A DNA stretch of 64,000 nucleotides from Bacteroidota bacterium. GTDB lineage: Bacteria; Bacteroidota; Ignavibacteria; UBA10030; UBA6906. The notes under the pieces were generated by a model. That model was not told where the DNA came from. It did no database searches and worked only from the letters and a program-made list of their open reading frames with translations. The number at the start of each line of letters is the position of its first letter. The stretch's first letter is position 1. The stretch covers positions 62,001 to 126,000 of the forward strand of contig JAUQWO010000011.1 of the NCBI GenBank assembly GCA_030835135.1. Direction: 5' to 3'. The translations under genes were made by a program, and so were the position numbers. Of this stretch, positions 10,514 through 18,537 are shown in pieces.

Positions 10514-10651
10514 TCAGGCGTGGGTCGTTTCTTCGATCCATTCGCTGGTAATAGCGTGCATCATGTCATCGCGCTGGTTGGCGAAGCGGAGGAACAGGAC
10601 GAACAGCCCGTTGACTGCGAGATATGCCGCGATTCCGATTGCGATTGTCAC
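10514..10651 (-). CDS. Small one-helix membrane protein (45 aa)
   Basis: A minus-strand ORF of 46 codons starts with GTG at 10651, preceded at a 6-nt spacing by AGGAGG, and stops at 10514. The product reads as a hydrophobic helix (about residues 3-23: IAIGIAAYLAVNGLFVLFLRF) followed by a charged tail with Asp, Glu and Trp. Third codon positions are mostly G/C like the neighbours. A TAnnTT element (TAACTT) lies upstream on the minus strand. It is divergent from the exopolysaccharide operon. The plus-strand ORF over the same bases has no such signals. Too short for homology by eye; could be a small regulatory or accessory membrane peptide. Confidence 0.55.
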   Translation of the reverse strand: MTIAIGIAAYLAVNGLFVLFLRFANQRDDMMHAITSEWIEETTHA

Positions 10652-10855
10652 GATGCCTCCTGCAAGGCCTGATTTCGACTAAGTTACACTTTTCTGCGCT
10701 TAAAGGGAACGTTTTTTTCGCTATTTGCGGGGTGCGCGTCTCCCGCTTCTTCTGGCACAGTGTTGTTGCACAATCGCCGTGCCGTTCTGTTGACGCATCC
10801 AGTTACGCGATTTTCGATCATTTTGAGCCCCATGTGAGCAGACAGGGGTGATCGT

Positions 10856-10883
10856 TTGTAGAAGTATCGTGCAATTTCTACAA
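10856..10883. promoter_or_regulatory. Palindrome TTGTAGAA-N12-TTCTACAA upstream of the EPS operon
   Basis: Two perfect 8-bp inverted arms (10856-10863 and 10876-10883) flank a 12-bp spacer, 79 bp before the start of the Wzc-like gene. It lies in AT-rich non-coding DNA and has no T-tract, so an operator is more likely than a terminator. A TTGACA (10886) and a TACACT (10917) follow but are not at standard spacing to each other. The sequence differs from the CRP-like boxes found elsewhere in the window. Confidence 0.45.
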
Positions 10884-10961
10884 GATTGACATTCAGTCAT
10901 TTTCTTCGCAAGTTGGTACACTGTACAGTCGAACTATGTCATTGGTGAAGGCGAGAGGTGA

Positions 10962-13298
10962 ATGATGAAGACACATCAAACACGCAGGACTTCTTCAGGG
11001 GTCTCGCAAGAGCGGACATTTCAAGAGTACCTGGCGGTCATGCTCCGTGGAAAGTGGATCATTCTGAGCACTTTCATCGTCGTTCTGGTGGCCACGATCC
11101 TGGTCACCAAGCTGTCAGACCCCGTGTACCAGTCGACATGCAAGGTTCTTCTGAACACGTCGGAACTCAAAGGCTCCCTCTTCGCGGAAGCCTCGCGGTC
11201 GGACCGGCTCCAGAACACGGTCCAGAATGAACTCGCCATCCTGAATTCTCGTGCCCTCGCCGATACCGTCGGGGCCCGGCTGCGGAAGCAGAAGTTCCTC
11301 TCGTCCGGGAAAGAAGACATCATCCCTGTCATCGTGCCATTGAAGGATAAGGCGGACTCTTCGGGGCTTGCGCCGCTGGACCTGGTATCGGGCCGCGTGA
11401 CGGGGGCCATCGATTTCGACCCGGTTCGCGACTCGGACATCATCAGCATCACGGCCAGGAGCAAGAGTCCGCGTGAGGCACAGCTCATCGCGAACACGTT
11501 CGCGGAGGCCTACCGCGACCGGAATATCTACGCCAGCCGCGCCAAGTCGCGCTCCTTCCGCGAGTTCCTGGAGAGCCAGGCCCGCGACAAGCGCCGTGCG
11601 CTCGAGGAGACGGAGAGCTCCCTCCAGGGGTACATGGAGAACCAGGGTATCGTGTCGCTGGACGATGAGTCGAAGCGCATGATCGAACAGCTGGCGAGCC
11701 TCGAGGCCCAGCGTGATGCCACCGATATCTCCCTGAAGGAGATGCAGAACACGCTCGCATCCTACCAGCAGCAATTGCCGCAGCAGGAAACGAACGTTGC
11801 GCGTATCGTCGGTGAGGCGAGCGACACGTACATCCGGCAGATGCAGGACCAGCTGGCGAAGCTGGAGGTATCGCGGGACATGACCGTCGTGCAGAACCCG
11901 ACGGCCGCCGGCCGGGAGATCCTGGATTCGCGCGTGAAGGAGATCGACGCCCAGATCAACGCACTCCGCCTGAAGCTGCAGCGCCGTACGGATGACTATC
12001 TGCGCACCCTGACGCCGGAAGGCGGTGCGGGAGATGCCGCGGGGTATCTGAAGACCGTGAAGCAGAAGATCGTCGAGACCGGCATCAACGTGCAATCGTT
12101 GCAGGCAAAAAAGAATGCACTCAATGAGGCGATCCAGGAGTACGAACGCAAGTTCGACAAGATCCCTGCCAAGAGTGTCCAGCTGGCACGTCTGCAGCGC
12201 GCACGGTTGAGCAATGAAAAGCTGTATCTGATGGTCGAAGAGAAATACAACGAAGCCAATATCACCGAGCAGTCGAATACCGGGTACATCGAGATCATCG
12301 AGCCCGCACCGCTGCCGGATTCGCCCTCCAGCCCCAAGACACTGATCAATCTGATGATCGGAATGTTCATGGGGCTGTCCCTCGGGATCGTCATGGCCTT
12401 CGTCAAGGAATACTTTGACGTCCGGGTGCAGACCCCGGAGGACCTGAAGCGCCGCGGGTTTACGCCGCTCACGCCCATCATGAACATGGACCCGGAGATC
12501 GAGAAACTTGGCCGGGGCGATGGCCTGACCGCGAAGGACAAGGGGGTCGATGCGCATCTCATCACGCTGTCGTTCCCGTTCTCCTCGATCGCGGAATCGT
12601 ACCGGCAGATGCGGACGAATCTCCAGTTTGCGCGGGTGGGGCAGCCCATCCGCACATTGATGGTCACCAGCCCGGCCCCGGGCGAAGGGAAATCCACTAC
12701 GGCGTGTAACCTGGCGATCGCGTTCGCGCAGACCGGGAAGAGCGTGCTCCTGGTGGATGCCGACCTCCGCCGGCCCACGCTCGACACGAAGTTCACCCTG
12801 AAGAAGGAACCCGGGCTCTCGGAATACCTTGCCGGCAAGCAGCCCCTGAACGCGGTGGTCCAGCCGACCCGCGTCGAAAATCTGTCCGTTGTCTGCAGCG
12901 GTGAGATCCCGCCCAACCCGGCAGAGGCGCTCGGGTCGGATACCATGCGCAAACTGATCGCCGAGGTCGTGGAGAAGTTCGAGGTGGTCCTGTTCGATTC
13001 CTCGCCGATCCTGGCGGTCACCGATCCCGCCGTCATCTCGACGATGGTGGATGGTTCCCTGATCGTGGTCTCCTCGGGCAAGACCCGTGCGCAGGACCTC
13101 GAACAGGCATCCGAGCTGCTGGAGGGTGTCGGCGGAAAGGTGATCGGCGTTGTGATGAATAATTTCGATCCGCATCATGCGTACGGTCTGTCGCGGCGGA
13201 CGGGACGTGGGCGGTATTCCTATGGCCAGACGTACTACAGCAAGAGCAAGGGAGAGGCCCCCGCGGGTGAAGAGAAGGACGAACGGCACCCCGGCTGA
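10962..13298 (+). CDS. Polysaccharide co-polymerase with tyrosine autokinase (Wzc/ExoP family)
   Basis: 778 residues, a full-length BY-kinase fused to a Wzz chain-length domain. TM1 is at about residues 32-53 and TM2 at about 463-481. Between them is a long heptad-rich periplasmic coiled coil (about 180-420). The cytoplasmic kinase has Walker A 'APGEGKSTTACN' (about 569), Walker A' 'VLLVDADLRRP' (about 594) and Walker B 'VVLFDSSPI' (about 672). The C-terminus (about 739-760) is Tyr-rich with five to six tyrosines, the expected autophosphorylation cluster. It controls polymer length and export by cycling phosphorylation in the inner membrane. First gene of the EPS operon, directly followed by the SLBB protein. 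Confidence 0.93.
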   Translation: MMKTHQTRRTSSGVSQERTFQEYLAVMLRGKWIILSTFIVVLVATILVTKLSDPVYQSTCKVLLNTSELKGSLFAEASRSDRLQNTVQNELAILNSRALADTVGARLRKQKFLSSGKEDIIPVIVPLKDKADSSGLAPLDLVSGRVTGAIDFDPVRDSDIISITARSKSPREAQLIANTFAEAYRDRNIYASRAKSRSFREFLESQARDKRRALEETESSLQGYMENQGIVSLDDESKRMIEQLASLEAQRDATDISLKEMQNTLASYQQQLPQQETNVARIVGEASDTYIRQMQDQLAKLEVSRDMTVVQNPTAAGREILDSRVKEIDAQINALRLKLQRRTDDYLRTLTPEGGAGDAAGYLKTVKQKIVETGINVQSLQAKKNALNEAIQEYERKFDKIPAKSVQLARLQRARLSNEKLYLMVEEKYNEANITEQSNTGYIEIIEPAPLPDSPSSPKTLINLMIGMFMGLSLGIVMAFVKEYFDVRVQTPEDLKRRGFTPLTPIMNMDPEIEKLGRGDGLTAKDKGVDAHLITLSFPFSSIAESYRQMRTNLQFARVGQPIRTLMVTSPAPGEGKSTTACNLAIAFAQTGKSVLLVDADLRRPTLDTKFTLKKEPGLSEYLAGKQPLNAVVQPTRVENLSVVCSGEIPPNPAEALGSDTMRKLIAEVVEKFEVVLFDSSPILAVTDPAVISTMVDGSLIVVSSGKTRAQDLEQASELLEGVGGKVIGVVMNNFDPHHAYGLSRRTGRGRYSYGQTYYSKSKGEAPAGEEKDERHPG

Positions 13299-13328
13299 CG
13301 TGGTTCATTTCGAGAGAGGGAACAAAGC

Positions 13329-13838
13329 ATGATGTCGTTGCGCAGGGTGGTCATGGTTCTGGCCTGCACCGTCGTGGTGACAGGGGCCTCCGTCGCCCAG
13401 GTGGAGACGAACCTCGGTGTTTCCAAGAGCGGTGCATCGTCGGCCGCCTACTACTTCATTTCGAAGCCGGGTGAGATCACGATGTCGATCAACCTGTGGG
13501 GCTACGTGCGCAACCCCGGCCGGTATGAGGTCCCCATTTCGACCGACGTCGTCCAGCTGTTGTCGTACGCCGGCGGCCCGCTTGCGGAAGCCGACCTCGG
13601 TGCGGTCAAGATCTCGCGGGTGGTGCGCAGGGATGACGGCATCCGCACGGTGGAATTCGTGGTGAACCTCCGTCATCTGGATAAATTGGATGACAAGGCC
13701 CGGGGGTTGGAGCCCGGCGATACGATCTTCGTTGATTCGCCCAGTTTCGTCTGGCGTGACGTGTTCAATATCCTCACGACGGTGGCGATCATCCTGGCAT
13801 CGATCGCGAATGCCGTGATCGCAACGCGCGGCATGTAA
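13329..13838 (+). CDS. SLBB-domain polysaccharide export protein
   Basis: 169 residues with a signal peptide (to about 24). An SLBB domain spans about 54-140 ('INLWGYVRNPGRYEVP...LLSYAGGPLAEADLGAVKISR'), ending in 'LEPGDTIFVD'. A C-terminal hydrophobic segment follows ('ILTTVAIILASIANAVIA'). It lacks the N-terminal Poly_export (PES) domain of full Wza proteins, so it is a small, single-SLBB version, probably a periplasmic or membrane-anchored part of the export channel that works with the Wzc-like protein upstream. Its spacing of 30 bp places it in the same operon. Confidence 0.85.
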   Translation: MMSLRRVVMVLACTVVVTGASVAQVETNLGVSKSGASSAAYYFISKPGEITMSINLWGYVRNPGRYEVPISTDVVQLLSYAGGPLAEADLGAVKISRVVRRDDGIRTVEFVVNLRHLDKLDDKARGLEPGDTIFVDSPSFVWRDVFNILTTVAIILASIANAVIATRGM

Positions 13839-13926
13839 GCAGCGGCGGCGTTGCCTCATTCACTCGGCGCAGGTATCCAGTGCGCGCCGTGGAGATCAGA
13901 ATCGACCGGGCGGCACGTCCACGACC

Positions 13927-15030
13927 ATGAAGCGCATCCTGATCATCGATCAGCATCAGTTCGGCTACCTGACCGATACGTACTGCTACTGCCAGCATCT
14001 CGCATCGCGGCACGACATCACGTACCTGAGCTGGGACTACGGATTACCCCCGATGCACGTGGACAACGTCCGTATCGTCACGGTCTCTCGGGAGGGATCC
14101 CCCGTCCACCGGGTCGCCCGGTATCTCCGCCGCGTGCGCGAAGAGCTGCGCACCGGTTCGTACGACGTGGCGTTCGTGGTGCTTTTCACCGGCAGTTCCC
14201 TGCTGCGTCTCGTCCGGACATCCATCCCGCTGATCATCGACCTCCGTACCGGCTCCGAATTGAGTCACCCGCTCCTGCGTCGCCTGCAGAACGCACTGTT
14301 CGCGTTCGAAGCGTCCCGGTACCGTCATATCTCGGTCATCTCGGAAGGACTCCGGGAGATCCTCGGTTTCTCCCCGCAGGGCTGCCATATCCTCCCCCTC
14401 GGTGCCGACCCACAGGATGTCCCCGGGAAATCATTCCAGGAGATCCGTCTGCTCTATGTCGGCACCCTGATCCAGCGCCATATCGAGCGCACGGTCGAGG
14501 GGCTCGCCGCCTACCGGAACACGCACGGACGGGATGTCCCGATCCACTATGACATCGTCGGCGACGGTTTTCCGGAGGACAACGCGCTGCTCAAGGAGAC
14601 GATCCGCCGTCTCGACTGTGGCGCGGTGGTGACCTTTCATGGCAGGATCCCGTTCGCGCAACTCAGGCCGTTCCTCGAGCGCTGCAACGTCGGTGTTGCG
14701 TTCGTCCCCATGACACCGTACTTCCATCCCCAGCCCTCGACGAAGGTGTTCGAATACATGCTCGCCGGCATGCCGGTGCTTGCGACGCGCACGGATGAGA
14801 ATGCACGCGTGGTGCCCGCTCTCGCGGGGGTGTTGCACGACGATACCGCGGAGGACTTCTGCAACGGATTGACGAGGCTCGTGGCTTCGGCGCAGACGTA
14901 TTCCTCGTCCCGTATCCGTGAGGCCGCGCAGGAATACACCTGGGAGAATATCGTTCATCAAAACCTCGAGCCCTTCCTCCTCCGCGTCGCCGATGGTCAT
15001 GCGGCTCACGATCCGCGGGTGCCGGTATGA
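13927..15030 (+). CDS. Glycosyltransferase, GT-B fold (family 4-like)
   Basis: 367 residues. The N-terminal Rossmann part starts 'RILIIDQHQFG'. The C-terminal donor-binding half carries 'LLYVGTLIQRHIERTVEGLA' and the conserved 'PSTKVFEYMLAGMPVLAT' block with the E-x7-type glutamates that bind the nucleotide sugar. Cytoplasmic; adds one sugar to the lipid-linked repeat unit. No strong ribosome site is seen, but the ATG gives the natural start of the fold. It ends in an ATGA overlap with the next gene, indicating translational coupling. Donor and acceptor cannot be told from sequence. Confidence 0.85.
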   Translation: MKRILIIDQHQFGYLTDTYCYCQHLASRHDITYLSWDYGLPPMHVDNVRIVTVSREGSPVHRVARYLRRVREELRTGSYDVAFVVLFTGSSLLRLVRTSIPLIIDLRTGSELSHPLLRRLQNALFAFEASRYRHISVISEGLREILGFSPQGCHILPLGADPQDVPGKSFQEIRLLYVGTLIQRHIERTVEGLAAYRNTHGRDVPIHYDIVGDGFPEDNALLKETIRRLDCGAVVTFHGRIPFAQLRPFLERCNVGVAFVPMTPYFHPQPSTKVFEYMLAGMPVLATRTDENARVVPALAGVLHDDTAEDFCNGLTRLVASAQTYSSSRIREAAQEYTWENIVHQNLEPFLLRVADGHAAHDPRVPV

Positions 15031-16100
15031 CGCTGACACTCCGTGACACATCGAGGGCTCTGATGGCACGACTCCCCGGATGGGGGAGGTCGCTGCTTGC
15101 CCGGGCGGACTATGCGAGAGCGTGCAGAGCGCATATCCATCACGACCCGTCGGTCGACCCCCCGCCGCGGCTGCAGCGCGGAGTCCTCACACTCTCGATC
15201 GATTTCGAACTGGCGTGGGCCTGGCAGTATGCCAGAGATCAGCATGAGTCCGCCGAGGCGAAGGGATTGCGCGAACGGGCACAGATCCCGGTGCTCCTGC
15301 AACTCTTCAACGAACTGGAGATCCCGGCGACCTGGGCGACCGTAGGCCACCTGTTCCTCGATCAGTGCTCGAAGGATGCGCACGGATGCGCGCATGGGTC
15401 GCTGCCGCGGCCCGGGCACTTCGAGAACGGACTCTGGTCGTTCACATCGGGTGATTGGTATCAGTTCGATCCCTGCTCGGATGTCCGCCGGGCCCCCGCA
15501 TGGTATGGTCCGGACCTCATCGAATCCGTCCTCCGCTCCGCGGTGCAGCATGAGATCGGGTGTCACGGGTTCTCGCACGCCGGGTTCGGTCCGTACTGCT
15601 CTGCTGAGGTGGCGGCCGGTGAGTTGCAGGCGTGCATCGATGCCATGAAGCCGTACGGCATCGCACCCGGCACGTTCATCTTTCCTGGAAACGATGTCGG
15701 ACATCTCGACCTGTTCGCGCGCCACGGGTTTTCGGCGGTGCGTGCGTTCCCGGTCCAGCCCCCGGTGGTGGGTCTGCCCATACGCCTGAAGGAAGGGATC
15801 TGGGGGCATCATGTGACCTCGGCGATCGACCGCGGATACTTGTGGACCGTGGAGCAGCGGGCGGCGCGCCTGTGCAGGTTCATCGACATCGCGGCGGAGG
15901 AGCGGCTGGCGACCCACATCTGGTTTCACCCCTCGTTGACGGCGGTGGAGATCACGGATGTCCTGAACGTTTTCCTCCGGCATGCAGCACGATTGCGGGA
16001 GCAGGGGCGACTGGAGATCGTTACGAACGCGCGCCTGGCGGCGATGACCGGGGCTGCGATGCCGGCACAGGAACAACGGTCTGGAGGGGCGGCCCGATGA
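15027..16100 (+). CDS. Polysaccharide deacetylase-family protein (NodB homology)
   Basis: 357 residues. Catalytic NodB-type motifs are visible: motif 1 as 'LTLSIDFELAWAW' (Asp and Glu in place of the usual TFDDG) and motif 2 as 'HEIGCHGFSHAGF' with the metal-binding HxxxH pair. No signal peptide is evident, so it may act on a cytoplasmic or lipid-linked substrate, or its export is not by Sec. It likely removes acetyl groups from an N-acetylhexosamine of the polymer. Overlaps both neighbours by ATGA (15027 and 16097), so three genes are translationally coupled. Confidence 0.82.
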   Translation: MTLTLRDTSRALMARLPGWGRSLLARADYARACRAHIHHDPSVDPPPRLQRGVLTLSIDFELAWAWQYARDQHESAEAKGLRERAQIPVLLQLFNELEIPATWATVGHLFLDQCSKDAHGCAHGSLPRPGHFENGLWSFTSGDWYQFDPCSDVRRAPAWYGPDLIESVLRSAVQHEIGCHGFSHAGFGPYCSAEVAAGELQACIDAMKPYGIAPGTFIFPGNDVGHLDLFARHGFSAVRAFPVQPPVVGLPIRLKEGIWGHHVTSAIDRGYLWTVEQRAARLCRFIDIAAEERLATHIWFHPSLTAVEITDVLNVFLRHAARLREQGRLEIVTNARLAAMTGAAMPAQEQRSGGAAR

Positions 16101-17374
16101 GAAAAGTGAAGATGTATCTGTTCCTCTTCACCTTCTGGTTCACAGCCTACTGCGGCATCGTTGCATCCCAGTTCCTCCCGAGCTCCGATCGTGTGATCCG
16201 AGCCACGGTGGTCGGGCTGGATGGCGTGATCGTGCTGCTGGCCCTTCTGGCAGTATTCCGGAACCGGAATTTCTATGGTGTCAAGTTGTTCGTGCTGTTC
16301 CTGCTCAGCGTTGTTGTCACGATCATATACAGTTCCGACCGCTTTGGCCTTGCCGAGCAGTTCAACGGTCTCCGCGAGACGCTCTTCTATTTCTCCTCGC
16401 TCGTGGTCGTCTATGACCTGTTCATGTCCGAGGAACGGCAGACGTTCGTCCGGTGGATGACCATTAGCCTCATTGTGTTCGCTATTGCGCAGACCCCCAC
16501 CTCATTCTACCAGTTCCTGAGGTTCGGGGCAGGTGACCTGGTGGGCGGAACGTACGGGATCCGGGGTGGGAGCGGTGTCGTTTCGCAGGCATTATTCGTT
16601 ATTTGCTTCTATTTGATGGTCCGATTCGCGTCCCTGGACGATGAATCGCACTTCAAGGTCATCCGCATGGTGTTCATTCTGCCCCTGCTGATCCCATGTG
16701 CCCTGAACGAAACCAAGGTCTCTTTCGTGTTTTTGGCGGCTTTTTTGATCCTTCTTGTGGCATCCCGCAGGCAGATCTACCGGGCAATTCCGCTCCTGCT
16801 GATGGGCGCGATCCTCGCCGTGTTGCTGAATTACTATTATACCCAGAACGTCGAGGATACCAGGAACATCTTTGACGAGAAGTATGTGGAACGGTATTTG
16901 TACTCGAATACGACCGAAAAGGGTGGTGACCTTCCCCGGTTCCAGCGTGTCACCCTCATGTTCAAGATGATGGGGAGCGATGTCGGATCGATCCTCTTCG
17001 GCATGGGGTATGGTGTGCTCGGTGGCGGCAACCTCATGGACGTGTCGCGGATGGGCCGGGCACTGTATTATCTGGTGAACGGTTCACGCATCCTCTTGTT
17101 CCGCGTCTGGATCCAGGGAGGGCTGATCTCCGTCCTGCTGGTCGGCGCAGCGATGTTCACGTACCTGCGGCGCACACCGGGACTGACCCATACACGGAAG
17201 CAGTTCAAGAGGTTCGTCGCGTTCAGTCTGGCGGTCGTCTGGTTGTACAATGAAGCGATCCTGGACAGGACGTTCGTGATGATGGTCTGGTTCTTCATCG
17301 TCTGGCTCTCCTTCGCCGATGATGATCTGGCCGCCGTCGACGAGAGTACCACAGAAGGATCCCTGGAGCACTAA
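16097..17374 (+). CDS. O-antigen ligase/polymerase-like membrane protein (Wzy-type)
   Basis: 425 residues from the ATG at 16097 in an ATGA overlap; the frame remains open further upstream but that part is antisense-like shadow of the deacetylase gene. Around ten hydrophobic segments span the whole chain, with a larger loop at about 250-330 (including 'NTTEKGGDLPRFQRV'), as in O-antigen polymerase/ligase proteins. In this context it most likely polymerises lipid-linked repeat units in the periplasm. Sequence of this class is poorly conserved, so the family call rests on topology and on the operon. Confidence 0.75.
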   Translation: MRKVKMYLFLFTFWFTAYCGIVASQFLPSSDRVIRATVVGLDGVIVLLALLAVFRNRNFYGVKLFVLFLLSVVVTIIYSSDRFGLAEQFNGLRETLFYFSSLVVVYDLFMSEERQTFVRWMTISLIVFAIAQTPTSFYQFLRFGAGDLVGGTYGIRGGSGVVSQALFVICFYLMVRFASLDDESHFKVIRMVFILPLLIPCALNETKVSFVFLAAFLILLVASRRQIYRAIPLLLMGAILAVLLNYYYTQNVEDTRNIFDEKYVERYLYSNTTEKGGDLPRFQRVTLMFKMMGSDVGSILFGMGYGVLGGGNLMDVSRMGRALYYLVNGSRILLFRVWIQGGLISVLLVGAAMFTYLRRTPGLTHTRKQFKRFVAFSLAVVWLYNEAILDRTFVMMVWFFIVWLSFADDDLAAVDESTTEGSLEH

Positions 17375-17409
17375 GCACAGGACATGACGACGTTACGAAA
17401 CCGCCTTGT

Positions 17410-18537
17410 ATGAGAATCCTCTTCCTCGTGTCATGCGTGACCGCGCATGACGAGAAGTTCGTGCGCAGCATGTCCGCGGCAGGCCATGCGGTCTGTGTCT
17501 TCTCCTTCCATTGGCGGCCGTTGCCCGCGGGGCTTGCCGGTCTTCCCGGCGTGTCCATCGAGCGCGTGGATCTGCGCGTGATGCCGCGGCTGCAACGCCT
17601 CTGGCCGGTCCATCTGCTGCCGCGCCTCCGCCGCGTGATCCGGGAGTTCAGGCCCGATGTGATGCATGGCGGGAACACGTGGAATGAATCGTACCTCGCC
17701 GCCCTCTCCGGCTTTCATCCGTTGCTGGTGATGCCCTACGGGTCGGACGTCCTGCTCGATGCGGAGCGTTCGTTCATCTTTCGTCACGCGAACCGCGTGG
17801 TGTTCCGGCATGCGGACTGGGTCTCCTGCGATGCGCAGCATGTGAAGAAGAAACTGGTGGACTACTACGGCTTCCCGGCGGAGAGGATCAGTATCGCGCC
17901 GAAGGGGATCGATGTGGAAGCGGTCGCGGGGCTCCGGGAGAAACACCGGACGGCATCACGGGCGGCGCTCGGCTGGGATGATGCGTTCATCCTCGCGCTC
18001 ACCCGCAACCATGAGCCGGTCTATGATATCCCCACGTTCCTCCGGGCGTTCGAACGGCTTGTTCGCGCTGATGGACGTTACCGCGCCGTCCTTGCCGGCA
18101 GCGGGAGTCTGACCGGCGAACTGAAAGCCTGGGTGCATGCGCATGACCTTGACCGGTATGTGAGCTGGCAGGGAAAGATGCCGTACACCGATCTCCTCCG
18201 TGTCCTCCAGGCGGCCGACCTCTATGTGTCGACCTCCCTCAGCGACGGGACCTCCGTGTCCCTCCTCGAGGCGATGGCAAGCGCTCTGCCCGTGGCCGTG
18301 ACCGACGTCCCTTCGAACCTCGAATGGATCACGCCGGGCACGAACGGTGCGGTGGTGCGGCGCGGCGATGATGCAGCCCTCGCAGAGGCCATCGCCGGGA
18401 TCGCCGCCGATCCCGCTGCGGCGCGATCGTACGGCGAGCGCAACCTGGCCCTCGCCCGTTCCCGGGGCGACTGGCAGGGGAATTTCCGGGATCTGGAAAA
18501 TGTCTATCGTTCACTGATCACAGGAACCAAAGGATGA
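17410..18537 (+). CDS. Glycosyltransferase, GT-B fold (family 4-like)
   Basis: 375 residues. N-terminus 'RILFLVSCVTAHDEKFVRSM' with a Rossmann start; C-terminal half with 'ALTRNHEPVYDIPTFLRAF', 'VLAGSGSL' and the donor-site block 'SDGTSVSLLEAMASALPVAVTDVPSNLEWI', whose Glu residues are typical of GT4 retaining enzymes. Cytoplasmic. Starts 36 bp after the polymerase gene and overlaps the next gene by ATGA. Donor sugar unknown. Confidence 0.87.
   Translation: MRILFLVSCVTAHDEKFVRSMSAAGHAVCVFSFHWRPLPAGLAGLPGVSIERVDLRVMPRLQRLWPVHLLPRLRRVIREFRPDVMHGGNTWNESYLAALSGFHPLLVMPYGSDVLLDAERSFIFRHANRVVFRHADWVSCDAQHVKKKLVDYYGFPAERISIAPKGIDVEAVAGLREKHRTASRAALGWDDAFILALTRNHEPVYDIPTFLRAFERLVRADGRYRAVLAGSGSLTGELKAWVHAHDLDRYVSWQGKMPYTDLLRVLQAADLYVSTSLSDGTSVSLLEAMASALPVAVTDVPSNLEWITPGTNGAVVRRGDDAALAEAIAGIAADPAAARSYGERNLALARSRGDWQGNFRDLENVYRSLITGTKG

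Larger units (their letters stand above)
10379..10961. other. 583-nt intergenic control region
   Basis: This stretch is clearly more AT-rich from about 10680 onward than the coding sequence around it. It contains the hairpin at 10469-10494, the 45-codon minus-strand ORF at 10514-10651 and the palindrome at 10856-10883. The rest (10652-10855 and 10884-10961) shows no further ORF. It must hold divergent promoters for the small membrane protein and for the large exopolysaccharide operon that starts at 10962. Confidence 0.7.

Noticed and set aside
10446-10682. Plus-strand 78-codon ORF in the intergenic region
   Set aside because: No ribosome site or domain; the opposite strand has a small ORF with a perfect AGGAGG and a hydrophobic helix over the same bases.
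10753-10770. Sigma-54-like promoter (TGGCAC ... TTGCA)
   Set aside because: The distance between the GG and GC elements is 14 rather than the required 12 bases.
10833-10848. TGTGA half-site before the Wzc operon
   Set aside because: The second half (AGGGG) does not match, and no good TAnnTT lies at the spacing seen for the other boxes.
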